Positions 23,534-31,789 of a stretch of DNA of 46,741 nt are shown here, one piece after another. The notes beneath the pieces are model-generated. The model worked only from the letters and a program-made list of their open reading frames with translations. It was not told the origin of the DNA and ran no database searches. How positions within the stretch are numbered: the stretch's first letter is position 1; the number at the start of each line of letters is the position of its first letter. The stretch is from NCBI GenBank assembly GCA_025935655.1, contig JAICUV010000001.1, positions 1-46,741 on the forward strand, in the 5' to 3' direction. The stretch comes from Chloroflexota bacterium. GTDB lineage: Bacteria; Chloroflexota; Limnocylindria; Limnocylindrales; CSP1-4. Position numbers and translations under genes: made by a program.

Positions 23534-24139
23534 ACACGGAGTCTGCGGCAGTCCGCGCCCGCTGAGGATGGCGGTTCGGCACGAAGGGCGCGGGCCGGTC
23601 GGGCGCCTCAGCGCCGGCAGCCGCTGGCGCTCAGCGGGAGGAGCCGAGCCGCACCAGCGGAGCGGCCGGCCGTCCGCTCACGATGACCGGCGCAAGCGCC
23701 CCGGGTCGCCGCGCATCGTGCGTCGTGCCGCTCGCCGTCTCGGGGCGGACCTGCTCGACGACACGATCGACCGCCGATCGACGAGTCCGCCGCCAGAGGT
23801 CCAGGCGCATGGTTCCCATGGCGCGACGATGCCCGGACCCGCATCCGTCCCGCGACACAGCCCGTGCGCGGCCGCATCACAACGGCATCTCGAGCCAGAC
23901 CCGCAGACGACCCGCGACAACATGACCTTCGGTCACCCGTCGTGCATGACCAATTTCCCCTTGCCCGATGGTCAAGCCATGGTTGACCATTCGAGGCGGG
24001 TTCGGAAGACTGCTCGAGGGCCACTGGCACTCCTGGCCGCGGGCAGCCGGTCGAACGGGCGCGTGACGGCGTCCCGACCATCCTGCGCACGCTCCGCCGA
24101 CGATCCCCTCCGGCGGCGGGGCGTGCGCGCCGCCCCTCG
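23534..24139. other. 606-bp gene-free region with GGTCA/TGACC cluster
   Basis: Frames crossing this region are Arg/Ser-rich and look like chance frames. Around 23923-23990 base composition becomes less GC-rich and five GGTCA/TGACC motifs cluster (listed separately). A further inverted repeat CCGCCG (24094-24099) / CGGCGG (24111-24116) lies just past the end of the sugar operon and may help end its transcript, though no T-run follows. Confidence 0.55.
23923..23990. promoter_or_regulatory. Cluster of GGTCA/TGACC operator-like repeats
   Basis: TGACC-TTC-GGTCA (23923-23935) is a perfect inverted repeat. A lone TGACC follows (23947-23951). ATGGTCAA (23968-23975) and TTGACCAT (23983-23990) then form a perfect 8-bp inverted repeat around GCCATGG. 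Five half sites in 68 bp suggest a protein-binding array. No adjacent start codon is convincing. Confidence 0.45.
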
Positions 24140-27100
24140 TCAGTGGGCCGCGGCCGCCCCCTCGTGCGACGTGCCGGACGGGCGACCCCCCACCCGACCC
24201 TCGAACAGCGCCGTCAGCGCGTCCACCGTGAGCTCCCGCGTGTCGGTCACGGTCCAGTCCGCGCTCCCGAGGTCCGCCCCCACGCCGACCGCGACCATCC
24301 GCGCGGCGCGGATCGCCTCGATTCCCGCCCGTGCGTCCTCGATCCCGACGCAGTCCTCGAACCGGACGCCGAGCTGCTCTGCCGCCGAGAGGAAGATCTC
24401 CGGATCCGGCTTGCCCTTGACGAGCGCCGCGGGATCGACGATCACGTCCACGAGCTCCCGGATCCCCAGCCGCTCCACCACGTCCCACACGTTGTGGCTC
24501 ATCGACGCGATCGCCGTCGGGATCCCGCGGGCCCGCAGGTCCGCCAGGAGCTCGCCGATCCCGGGCAGCAGGTCCGCGGGCGTGACCTGCTCGATGAGCT
24601 CCCGGAAGTAGGCGTTCTTGCGGTCCGCGAGCCGCACCTTGTCGGCGAGGCTCGCGGTCTGGCCGGCGTTGTCCAGGATGATCTGGAGGCTCTCCATGCG
24701 GCTCACACCCTTGAGCCGCTCGTTGAGCTCCCGGTCGAACGGCAGCGACACCTCGTCCGCCAGCCGCTGCCAGGCGCGGAAGTGGTGCTCCGCGGTGTCC
24801 GTGATGACGCCGTCGAGGTCGAACACCACGGCCTCCAGCCGCGGGCTCATCTCGAGCACCGCCGGCGTCCCCGGCGTCACCACCACCGCGCGCCCGAAGT
24901 GCCAGAGCTGGAGCGGTCCGCCGGCCTCGAGGACGTAGGTGGTCGTGTGCCGGGTCAGCGTGACGTGGAGCAGCGCGTCGCCCAGCCGCAGGCGGAAGGC
25001 GAGCCGCGTCCACGCCTCCGGCAGGCGTGGCGCGAACGACAGCCGCCCGTCGTCGTCGCGCAACCCGCCGAACCCCGACACGAGCGACACCCACGTGCCC
25101 GCCATCGCCGCGATGTGGACGCCGTGCGACACGTTGCCGTTGACGTCGTCGAGGTCCATCCGCGCCGTCTCGAGGAAGTAGCGGTACGCCGGCCCGTCGT
25201 ACCCGAGCTCGGCGGCGGCGACGCTCTGGATGCATGGCGACAACGACGAGTCGCCGGTCGTGATCGGGTCGTAGTAGTCGAAGTTGCGCTTCTTCTCGGC
25301 GGCCGAGAACTGGCTCGCCAGGAGCACCTGGGCGAGGACGATGTCCGACTGCTTGAGCACCTGGTGGCGGTAGATCACGAGCGGGTGGTAGTGGAGCAGC
25401 AACGGGTAGTGGTCGGGCGGCGTCCCGGCGAAGTCCCAGGGCGCCCGATCGAGGAACGAGTCGTCCTGGGCGTGGATGCCAAGCACCGGGTCACGCGCGA
25501 TGCGCATCGCGTCCGCGGCCCGCTGCCACTCCCCCACCTCGGTGACGTCGAGGCCGATGGCGGCGGTGAGCGCCGCCCATGCGTCGGGCGCCTCGATCGG
25601 CAGCTCGGTCGCGAGCTGCACGGCATAGCGCAGGTTCGCCTGCGCCATGAGGTTCGTGTAGCCGTTGTTGTTGACGAGCGCCGTGTACTCGTCCGGTCCC
25701 GTGACCTCGTTGATGCAGAACGCGCCGCCCTGCGCCGGGATGTAGTCGCCCAGGTCCGCCCACAGGCGGGCCGTCTCGAACACCACCTCCGCGCCGCCAT
25801 CGAGCAGCAGCGAGCGGTCACCGGTCGCGGTGACGTAGCGCCGGATGGCGTAGGCGATGTCGGCGTCGATGTGGTACTGGGCCGTGCTGGCCGGGTAGTA
25901 CGCGGACGCCTCCTCGCCGCCGATCGTCCGCCACGGGTACAGCGCCCCGCGCTGGCTGAGCTCGGCGGCGCGCGCACGCGCCTTGTCCAGCATCGAGCAG
26001 CGGTAGCGCAGCAGGGACCGGGCGATGTCCGGCTGGGTGTAGGCGAAGAACGGCAGCGCGAAGATCTCCGTGTCCCAGAAGTAGTGGCCCTCGTAGCCCT
26101 CGCCCGTGAGGCCCTTGGCGGCGAGGCTGGTCCGGCCGTCGCGCCCGGCCGACTGGAACAGGCTGAACAGGTTGAACCGGACGCCCTGCTGGAGCGCCCC
26201 GTCGCCGTCGAGCTCGACGTCGGACACCGCCCAGAATTGGTCGAGGACCGCGCGCTGGTCCTCCACCAGGGCCTCGAACCCGGCTCCCTGGACGGCGGCG
26301 ATCGCGTCGCGGGCCCGGGCGACGAGCGAGTCCTCCGGGTGGTCGAGCGAGGTGCAGTACGCGAGCAGCTTGGTCATGCCGATCGAGCCGCCGACCGGGA
26401 GGACCGCGTCGATCGTGAGCGCCACCCCCTCCTCGTCGGCCACCGACGAGGTCCGGAGCGTGCGCCGCACGGCGTCGTCGGCGTGCAGGACGTGCTCGGC
26501 GGCCGCCGCGAGCGCGAGCCGCGTGTTGCCCGTGCGCTGGACGACCGCGCCCCACGTCCCGGACGCCTCGCGGTGGATCGTGTGCAGCGCGCCGTCGGGG
26601 AGATGGGCGCCGACGCGCGGGTCGTCGGACGCCTCCTGGTTGCGGACCCGGGACTGGATGCGGGAGACGATCCGCAGGGGGGCGCCGCCGTCGAGCAGGG
26701 TCACCCGGAAGTCGATCGCCGCGATGCTCGGGCGGGACAGGGACACCAGCCGCCGGCTCGCCACCTCCACCAGGCTGCCGCCCGGCGCGCGCCAGCGCAC
26801 GGTCCGGGCGAGCACGCCCGTGCGCAGGTCGAGGTCGCGCTCGTACGCCTCCACTGTCCCGGTCGCGAGGTCCAGGGGCTCGTCGCCGACGAGCAGCTGG
26901 ATCCGCTTCCCGTCGGCGAGGTTGAGCAGCACCTGGTGGTTGCGGGCGTACCCGAACGCGGTCTCCCCGTACGCGATCGGCGTCTCCTCGTAGAAGCCGT
27001 TCACGTACGTCCCGTGGGCGACGTTGCCCGACTCCTCCTCCACGTTCCCGCGCAGCCCGAGGTGGCCGTTCGCGAGCGAGAAGATCGTCTCGTTCCTGGC

Positions 27101-27181
27101 GGCGACCGCGGGCTCGAAGCTGAGCTCGCGGATCCGCCAGGCGTCGACGGGATAGAGCGGTCGGAGGTCCTTGACGGCCAT
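24140..27181 (-). CDS. GH65 disaccharide phosphorylase fused to beta-phosphoglucomutase
   Basis: A 1013-residue bifunctional enzyme. Residues 1-775 form a family 65 inverting phosphorylase (trehalose, maltose, kojibiose or nigerose type). The catalytic acid is E498 in NEVTGPDEYT, and the phosphate site is YDPITTGDSSLSPC (about 637-650). Also typical are GHYFWDTEIFALPFF and HIDADIAYAIRRY. Residues about 781-1000 form a HAD beta-phosphoglucomutase with VVFDLDGVITDTAEHHFRAW (nucleophile D788, acid/base D790), the SRMESL cap and KGKPDPEIF. The first domain releases beta-glucose-1-phosphate and the second turns it into glucose-6-phosphate. Last gene of the lacI/ABC operon, 11 nt after the permease stop. 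The disaccharide cannot be fixed from motifs alone. Confidence 0.94.
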   Translation of the reverse strand: MAVKDLRPLYPVDAWRIRELSFEPAVAARNETIFSLANGHLGLRGNVEEESGNVAHGTYVNGFYEETPIAYGETAFGYARNHQVLLNLADGKRIQLLVGDEPLDLATGTVEAYERDLDLRTGVLARTVRWRAPGGSLVEVASRRLVSLSRPSIAAIDFRVTLLDGGAPLRIVSRIQSRVRNQEASDDPRVGAHLPDGALHTIHREASGTWGAVVQRTGNTRLALAAAAEHVLHADDAVRRTLRTSSVADEEGVALTIDAVLPVGGSIGMTKLLAYCTSLDHPEDSLVARARDAIAAVQGAGFEALVEDQRAVLDQFWAVSDVELDGDGALQQGVRFNLFSLFQSAGRDGRTSLAAKGLTGEGYEGHYFWDTEIFALPFFAYTQPDIARSLLRYRCSMLDKARARAAELSQRGALYPWRTIGGEEASAYYPASTAQYHIDADIAYAIRRYVTATGDRSLLLDGGAEVVFETARLWADLGDYIPAQGGAFCINEVTGPDEYTALVNNNGYTNLMAQANLRYAVQLATELPIEAPDAWAALTAAIGLDVTEVGEWQRAADAMRIARDPVLGIHAQDDSFLDRAPWDFAGTPPDHYPLLLHYHPLVIYRHQVLKQSDIVLAQVLLASQFSAAEKKRNFDYYDPITTGDSSLSPCIQSVAAAELGYDGPAYRYFLETARMDLDDVNGNVSHGVHIAAMAGTWVSLVSGFGGLRDDDGRLSFAPRLPEAWTRLAFRLRLGDALLHVTLTRHTTTYVLEAGGPLQLWHFGRAVVVTPGTPAVLEMSPRLEAVVFDLDGVITDTAEHHFRAWQRLADEVSLPFDRELNERLKGVSRMESLQIILDNAGQTASLADKVRLADRKNAYFRELIEQVTPADLLPGIGELLADLRARGIPTAIASMSHNVWDVVERLGIRELVDVIVDPAALVKGKPDPEIFLSAAEQLGVRFEDCVGIEDARAGIEAIRAARMVAVGVGADLGSADWTVTDTRELTVDALTALFEGRVGGRPSGTSHEGAAAAH

Positions 27182-27192
27182 CGGGCGACAGG

Positions 27193-28092
27193 TCAGCCCT
27201 TGACCGAGCCGCCGACGATGCCGCGGACGAAGTAGCGCTGGAGGCCGAGGAACACGATCAGCGGCACCGCCATCGTCACGAAGGCCGCCGCGGCGAGGTA
27301 CTGCCAGCCGCCACCGAGCGAGCTGACGAGGTTCGACACGACGATCGTGAGCGGCGCGTTGTCCGGGTTCTGCGCCCCGAGGTAGATGAGGGCGACCAGG
27401 AGGTCGTTCCACACGAACAGGAACTGGAAGATCGCGAGGGCCGCGATCGCCGGCACCGTCATCGGGAGGGCAAGCCGGAAGAACGCGGTCACCGGGCTCG
27501 CCCCGTCGATCGCGGCCGACTCGAACACCTCGCGCGGCAGCTCGCCCATGAAGTTGCGCAACAGGAAGATCGCGAACGGCAGGCCGTACCCCGTGTGGGC
27601 CAGCCACACCGCGAGGAACGACCCCGCGATGTTGAACCCCTTGGGGCCGTACAGCTGCAGAATCGGGATGAACGTGGACTGCAGCGGGATGACGAGCAGG
27701 CCGACCACGAGGATGAACAGGACGTCACGTCCCGGGAAGCTCATCCACGCGAAGGCGTAGGCGGCGAACGCCGCGACCATGATCGGGATGATCGTGGCCG
27801 GGATCGAGATGAACAGGCTGTTGATGAAGCCCGCCGTGATGCTGTCCTGGGCGAGGACGAAGCGGTAGTTGTCGAGCGTCAGCTGCGACGGGTTGAACAG
27901 GACCGTCCACCAGCCCGACTTGGTCACCTCGTCGGGCGGACGGAGCGAGTTGACCAGCAGCCCGATCGTCGGGATGAGCCAGATGACGATCAGGAAGATG
28001 ATCACGACGTGGATCGGCAGCCGGGCCAGGAACCCCGGGCCACGACGGGTGCGCGTGGCGCTCGCGGTGGCGGTCGCCGGGGCGGTGGTCAT
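27193..28092 (-). CDS. Carbohydrate ABC transporter permease, MalG/UgpE-like
   Basis: A 299-residue inner-membrane permease with six predicted TM helices after a short Thr/Ala/Arg-rich cytoplasmic N-terminus. The EAA loop that contacts the ATPase reads ESAAIDGASPVTAFFRLALPMTVP. LPFAIFLLRNFMGELPRE and the C-terminal RYFVRGIVGGSVKG are typical of the MalG/CUT1 class. The ATG overlaps the stop of the upstream permease (ATGA) and has AGGAGG 9 nt upstream. It pairs with the MalF-like subunit. Confidence 0.93.
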   Translation of the reverse strand: MTTAPATATASATRTRRGPGFLARLPIHVVIIFLIVIWLIPTIGLLVNSLRPPDEVTKSGWWTVLFNPSQLTLDNYRFVLAQDSITAGFINSLFISIPATIIPIMVAAFAAYAFAWMSFPGRDVLFILVVGLLVIPLQSTFIPILQLYGPKGFNIAGSFLAVWLAHTGYGLPFAIFLLRNFMGELPREVFESAAIDGASPVTAFFRLALPMTVPAIAALAIFQFLFVWNDLLVALIYLGAQNPDNAPLTIVVSNLVSSLGGGWQYLAAAAFVTMAVPLIVFLGLQRYFVRGIVGGSVKG

Positions 28093-29066
28093 CGGAGGGC
28101 CTCCTGGGCGCGGAACCGCCGGATGTTGATCGCCATGACCGGGATGATCGCGAGCAGCAGGATCACCGCGATCGCGCTCGCCCGACCCGGGTGCCCGAAG
28201 TTGTAGAGCTCGTTGATCATCTGGAACGCCACGACCTGGGTGTCGAAGTGGCCGGTCGTCATGACGTACACGATGTCGAACGCCTTGAGCGCGGTGATGA
28301 TCATGGTCGTGGTCACGACGGCGATCGTCGGCGCGAGCAGCGGCAGCGTGATCCGCCGGAAGACCTGGCGCTCGGTGGCGCCGTCGACGCGGGCGGCCTC
28401 GAGCAGCTCCGGGTTGATGCCCTTGAGCGCCGCGGACAGGATGACCATCGCGAAGCCGGTCCACATCCACGCCATGACCACGATCAGCAGGATCGTGTTG
28501 AGCGCGTAGTCCGTGACCTGGAGCCAGGCGACCGGCTCGATCCCGAACACCTCCAGCACCGCGTTGAGCGTGCCCACCTGGGGGTCGGGGGGCGTCACGT
28601 AGAAGTACATGAACGACCAGATGACGCTGGCGGCGACCATGCTGATCGCGAGCGGCACGAAGATCACCGACTTGGCGACGGTCTCGTAGCGCACCCGGTC
28701 GACGAGCAGCGCGATGAACAGCCCGACGCCGACGGTGAACGCGGTCAGGAACACGAGCCAGATGAGGCTGTTCCGGAGCGCGATCAGCGACGAGTCGTTG
28801 GTGAAGAACCAGGTGTAGTTGTCGAGGCCGATGAAGGCCGTCCCCGCCTTGTTCTCGAAGCTCCGGACGATCGTGCCCAGCGTCGGGTAGACGAGGAACA
28901 CGCCGAGGAACGCGAGGGCAGGCGCCAGCCACAGCCACGGCCGGAGCCGGGGCCGGATGCGCTGGCCGAAGGCCCGGAGCAGCTGCTCCGTCAGCCAGAT
29001 GTAGCCGATGAGCACCGCGGGGACACCGACCACCACCACGATGGCGGTCCCAAGGCGTGGGTCCAT
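28089..29066 (-). CDS. Carbohydrate ABC transporter permease, MalF/UgpA-like
   Basis: A 325-residue permease with seven predicted TM helices, including an extra N-terminal one (about 8-28). The EAA motif is EAARVDGATERQVFRRITLPLL. LAPALAFLGVFLVYPTLGTIVRSF and GLDNYTWFF at the N-terminal side are typical of CUT1 sugar permeases. The ATG has GGGAGGGAG upstream. It overlaps the MalG-like gene by 4 nt. Confidence 0.93.
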   Translation of the reverse strand: MDPRLGTAIVVVVGVPAVLIGYIWLTEQLLRAFGQRIRPRLRPWLWLAPALAFLGVFLVYPTLGTIVRSFENKAGTAFIGLDNYTWFFTNDSSLIALRNSLIWLVFLTAFTVGVGLFIALLVDRVRYETVAKSVIFVPLAISMVAASVIWSFMYFYVTPPDPQVGTLNAVLEVFGIEPVAWLQVTDYALNTILLIVVMAWMWTGFAMVILSAALKGINPELLEAARVDGATERQVFRRITLPLLAPTIAVVTTTMIITALKAFDIVYVMTTGHFDTQVVAFQMINELYNFGHPGRASAIAVILLLAIIPVMAINIRRFRAQEALR

Positions 29067-29133
29067 GCTCCCTCCCTCGGATCAGATGGCGGTGGCGGGC
29101 GACCCGGAGGGCCGCCCGCCTGAGGAGGAGCCG

Positions 29134-30498
29134 CTACTGGGCGTACGCGTCGGCCTGGGTCTTGTCGAGATCCGCGAGGATCGCGTCAAGGTCGCCCGGG
29201 TTGCTCACGTACTTCACGATCCCGGACCAGAACGCGTTGTTCATCGCCGTGGGCATGAGGTCCGAGGCGTCGAACACGAACGTCTTGGCGTTCAGCAGCA
29301 GGTCGGCGGACCGCTTGCTGATGTCGTCCGGGTATGAGGTCGCGTTCTTGTTGGCCGACAGCGCGCCGCCGATCTTGACCCAGATGTCCTGGGCCTCCGC
29401 GGTCACGAGGTAGGCCATGAGCGAGCGGGCGGCCGGCGTGTCGTGGAACATGCCGAACAGGTCGCCCGCGCCCTCGACGGAGCCGGCGTAGGCCGGGTTG
29501 ATGTCCGGGAAGGGCACGAAGTCGTAGTCGGTGCCCGCCTTGGCGGTCTTGAAGTCACCGAGGCCGGTGATGAAGCTCGCCTGGTGCAGGAACAGGCAGC
29601 CCGGAGGCGACTTGAACAGCGGGTCGCCCGCGTTGGCGAAGTTGGTGCTGTTGATCGTCTTGGCGCCGCCGTAGCTGTTGGCCACGACCTCGCCGAAGGT
29701 CTGGAACGCCTGCTTGATCGCGGGGTCCGTCCACTTGGTCTTCCCCTGCCACCAGGAGTTGTAGACGTCGGGGCCCGCCTGGCGCAGGACGATGTCCTCG
29801 ATCCAGTCGGTGCCCGGCCAGCCGGACGCGGCACCGGACTCGACGCCCAGGCACCACTCGGCGGCGGCCTTGCTCTTGTTCGCGGTCGCGAGCGCGCTGA
29901 GGTCGTCCCAGGTCGCGGTCGAGCCGGACGTGATGTCGATGGTCTTGGGGCTGTACCAGATCAGGCCCTTGACGGCGGTCTTGATGAACACGCCGACGAG
30001 CTTCCCGTTGACGGTCCCCAGCTGCACCAGCGGCGCGGCCGTCTCGGAGGTGTAGGTCGCGGTGTCGAGGACGCCGCCGAGGTCGACGAGGCTGTCCGCC
30101 CACTCGGTCATCTGGCCGGGTCCGGGCAGGCCCGCGAGGTCGGGCAGGACGCCCGAGGCGACGCCGGTGGTGAGGACGGTGTTGAGGTCACGGGTGCCGG
30201 TGTACTTGACCGTCGCGCCCGTCTTCTCCTCCCACGGCTTGACCATGGCGAGGAAGGCGTCCTGCTCCGTGCCGCCCCACGTGCCGATCACGGTCACGCT
30301 CTGGCCGGTGAGGTCCTCGCCGCCGGCCGAGGCCGCCGGGCTCTGGCCGCCCGGGGCGGCGCTCTGCGCCGGGGTGGATGCGGCGGGCGCGCTGGCCGCC
30401 GGGGACGCATTGCCGGATCCGCAGGCGCCCACGACGAGCGCGATCACCGAGATCGCGATGGCCGCCCGGGCGCCGATGGTGCGTGTCGGTTCGATCAC
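29134..30498 (-). CDS. Extracellular sugar-binding lipoprotein of the ABC importer
   Basis: A 454-residue solute-binding protein of the CUT1 (family 1) type. A short basic N-region and hydrophobic core lead to the lipobox VVGAC (C26), then a Ser/Ala/Pro-rich tether (about 30-58). The mature part starts LTGQSVTVIGTWGGTEQDAF and contains WEEKTGATVKYTGTRDL and a C-terminal lobe with LMAYLVTAEAQDIWVKIGG. I chose GTG at 30498 because AGGAGC lies 9 nt upstream and it gives a compact lipoprotein signal. An upstream in-frame ATG at 30552 would add an unlikely 18-residue polar extension. It sits between the regulator and the permease genes. Confidence 0.92.
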   Translation of the reverse strand: MIEPTRTIGARAAIAISVIALVVGACGSGNASPAASAPAASTPAQSAAPGGQSPAASAGGEDLTGQSVTVIGTWGGTEQDAFLAMVKPWEEKTGATVKYTGTRDLNTVLTTGVASGVLPDLAGLPGPGQMTEWADSLVDLGGVLDTATYTSETAAPLVQLGTVNGKLVGVFIKTAVKGLIWYSPKTIDITSGSTATWDDLSALATANKSKAAAEWCLGVESGAASGWPGTDWIEDIVLRQAGPDVYNSWWQGKTKWTDPAIKQAFQTFGEVVANSYGGAKTINSTNFANAGDPLFKSPPGCLFLHQASFITGLGDFKTAKAGTDYDFVPFPDINPAYAGSVEGAGDLFGMFHDTPAARSLMAYLVTAEAQDIWVKIGGALSANKNATSYPDDISKRSADLLLNAKTFVFDASDLMPTAMNNAFWSGIVKYVSNPGDLDAILADLDKTQADAYAQ

Positions 30499-30566
30499 TG
30501 CTTGCGCTCCTCCAGGTACAGGGATGTCGATACGGTGCTTCGGGTTCTCCATGGCCCTCCAGTACG

Positions 30567-31595
30567 TCAGGTGCGGGGAGCCGTGGATTCGCGGACGACG
30601 AGCTCCGTGGGGAGCAGCGTCCGTTCCATCCCGGCCCGTCCGGCAAGGCGTTCCACCAGTGCCCGACCGGCGGCGGCCCCGAGGTCGCGGGCCGGCAGGC
30701 GGATCGTCGTGAGCGGTGGGTCGAAGTGGCGTGCGAGCGGGATGTCGTCGAAGCCCACCACGGAGATGTCCCCCGGGACCCGGCGACCGGCCTCGCGCAC
30801 GGCGCGCAGGGCGCCGAAGGCGACGATGTCGCTGGCGACGAAGACGGCCGTCATGTCCGGGGCGCGGCCGAGCAGGTCGGCCATCGCGGTCCAGCCGCTG
30901 GCCGCGTCGAACGCGCCCTCGACCACCAGCTCCGGCGCATACGGCACGGACGCGGCCTCCAGGGCGTCGCGGTAGCCCGCGAGCCGGTCCGCGGCCGCGG
31001 TGTACGCGAGCGGGGCATTGGTGATGCAGGCGATCCGCCGGTGGCCCAGGCCCAGCAGGTGGTCGACCGCGGTCCGCGCGCCGGCCCGGTTGTCGACGTC
31101 CACGCTGGGCACCGCGAGCGACGGCAGCGAGCCCTGGACGATGATCGGGAAGCCGCCGTTGACCAGCGCCGCCAGCTCCTCGTCGTCGCTCCGGGGGCCC
31201 GACACGATGAGGCCGTCCACGCGCTGCGAGGTCACGAGGTCGCTGTAGTGGCGTTCGCCCGGCGACAGCGGCTCGACGAGGACGCGGTACCCGCCGAGGT
31301 GCGCCTCCGAGCCGATGCCCCACAGGGTCTCCGCGAGCAGTGCGTCCACGGACACCTGGTCGGGCGACTGGCGGAGCACCAGGCCGATCGTGTGCGACGC
31401 CCCGCCCGCGAGCGCCTTGGCGGCCCCGTGCGGGTGGTAGCCCAGCTCGCGGGCCGCATCCTCCACCCGCCGTCGGGTCTCCTCGGGGATGCCCGCGTCG
31501 ACCCGCCCGTTGAGCACGAACGAGACGGTGGTCCGGGAGACCCCGGCGCGCGCGGCCACGTCGGCGCTCGTGGCTCGCTGCGGTCGCTGGGTCAC
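30567..31595 (-). CDS. LacI-family transcriptional regulator of the sugar operon
   Basis: A 342-residue repressor. The helix-turn-helix and hinge are TSADVAARAGVSRTTVSFVLNGR and ARELGYHPHGAAKALAGG (residues about 9-60). The effector domain is a periplasmic-binding-protein fold with SQRVDGLIVSGPR, RTAVDHLLGLGHRRIACI, FVASDIVAFGALRAVREAGRRVPGDISVVGFDDIP. The GTG start has GGAGGGACC just upstream. It is the first gene of the operon and probably autoregulates it through the palindromes lying over the transcription start. The inducer is presumably the imported disaccharide or a product (inference). Confidence 0.94.
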   Translation of the reverse strand: MTQRPQRATSADVAARAGVSRTTVSFVLNGRVDAGIPEETRRRVEDAARELGYHPHGAAKALAGGASHTIGLVLRQSPDQVSVDALLAETLWGIGSEAHLGGYRVLVEPLSPGERHYSDLVTSQRVDGLIVSGPRSDDEELAALVNGGFPIIVQGSLPSLAVPSVDVDNRAGARTAVDHLLGLGHRRIACITNAPLAYTAAADRLAGYRDALEAASVPYAPELVVEGAFDAASGWTAMADLLGRAPDMTAVFVASDIVAFGALRAVREAGRRVPGDISVVGFDDIPLARHFDPPLTTIRLPARDLGAAAGRALVERLAGRAGMERTLLPTELVVRESTAPRT

Positions 31596-31640
31596 GGTCC
31601 CTCCAGCCGGGACACGGTCCCGGGCTCCTCGGGTGCGGCG

Positions 31641-31662
31641 ACTAACTCGCGTTACTAACGCG
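31641..31662 (-). promoter_or_regulatory. Operator for the LacI-type regulator
   Basis: CGCGTTA-C-TAACGCG (31648-31662) is a perfect 15-bp palindrome. Overlapping it, ACTAACTCGCGTTACT (31641-31656) is a near-palindrome with the central CG usual for LacI-family operators, and ACTAAC is directly repeated (31641-31646, 31654-31659). It covers the expected transcription start. Confidence 0.7.
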
Positions 31663-31663
31663 C

Positions 31664-31691
31664 ATTATCTCCCCCGGCGTCCGGCCGTCAA
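31664..31691 (-). promoter_or_regulatory. Sigma-70-type promoter of the sugar operon
   Basis: The minus strand reads TTGACG (31691-31686), a 16-nt spacer and GATAAT (31669-31664), the best promoter match in the window. Transcription would start near 31657, inside the operator, giving a leader of about 60 nt before the regulator's GTG. Confidence 0.7.
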
Positions 31692-31789
31692 GCCCGAACC
31701 GGATCCCCGCCGCCACGGCCCCGCAACCCGTGCCCGACGGGCCGCGCGGGCGGCACGCCCGGCGGACCCAGTGGATACTTGGGCCTCCG

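Noticed and set aside
23970..24011. Promoter TTGACC-N17-AAGACT inside the GGTCA cluster
   Set aside because: The -10 hexamer matches only three of six positions and no gene follows; the TTGACC is better explained as part of the inverted repeat.
23608..24090. 160-aa minus-strand frame in the gene-free region
   Set aside because: Many Cys/Arg/Ser residues, no ribosome site, no motif; it crosses the GGTCA/TGACC cluster. Looks like a chance frame.
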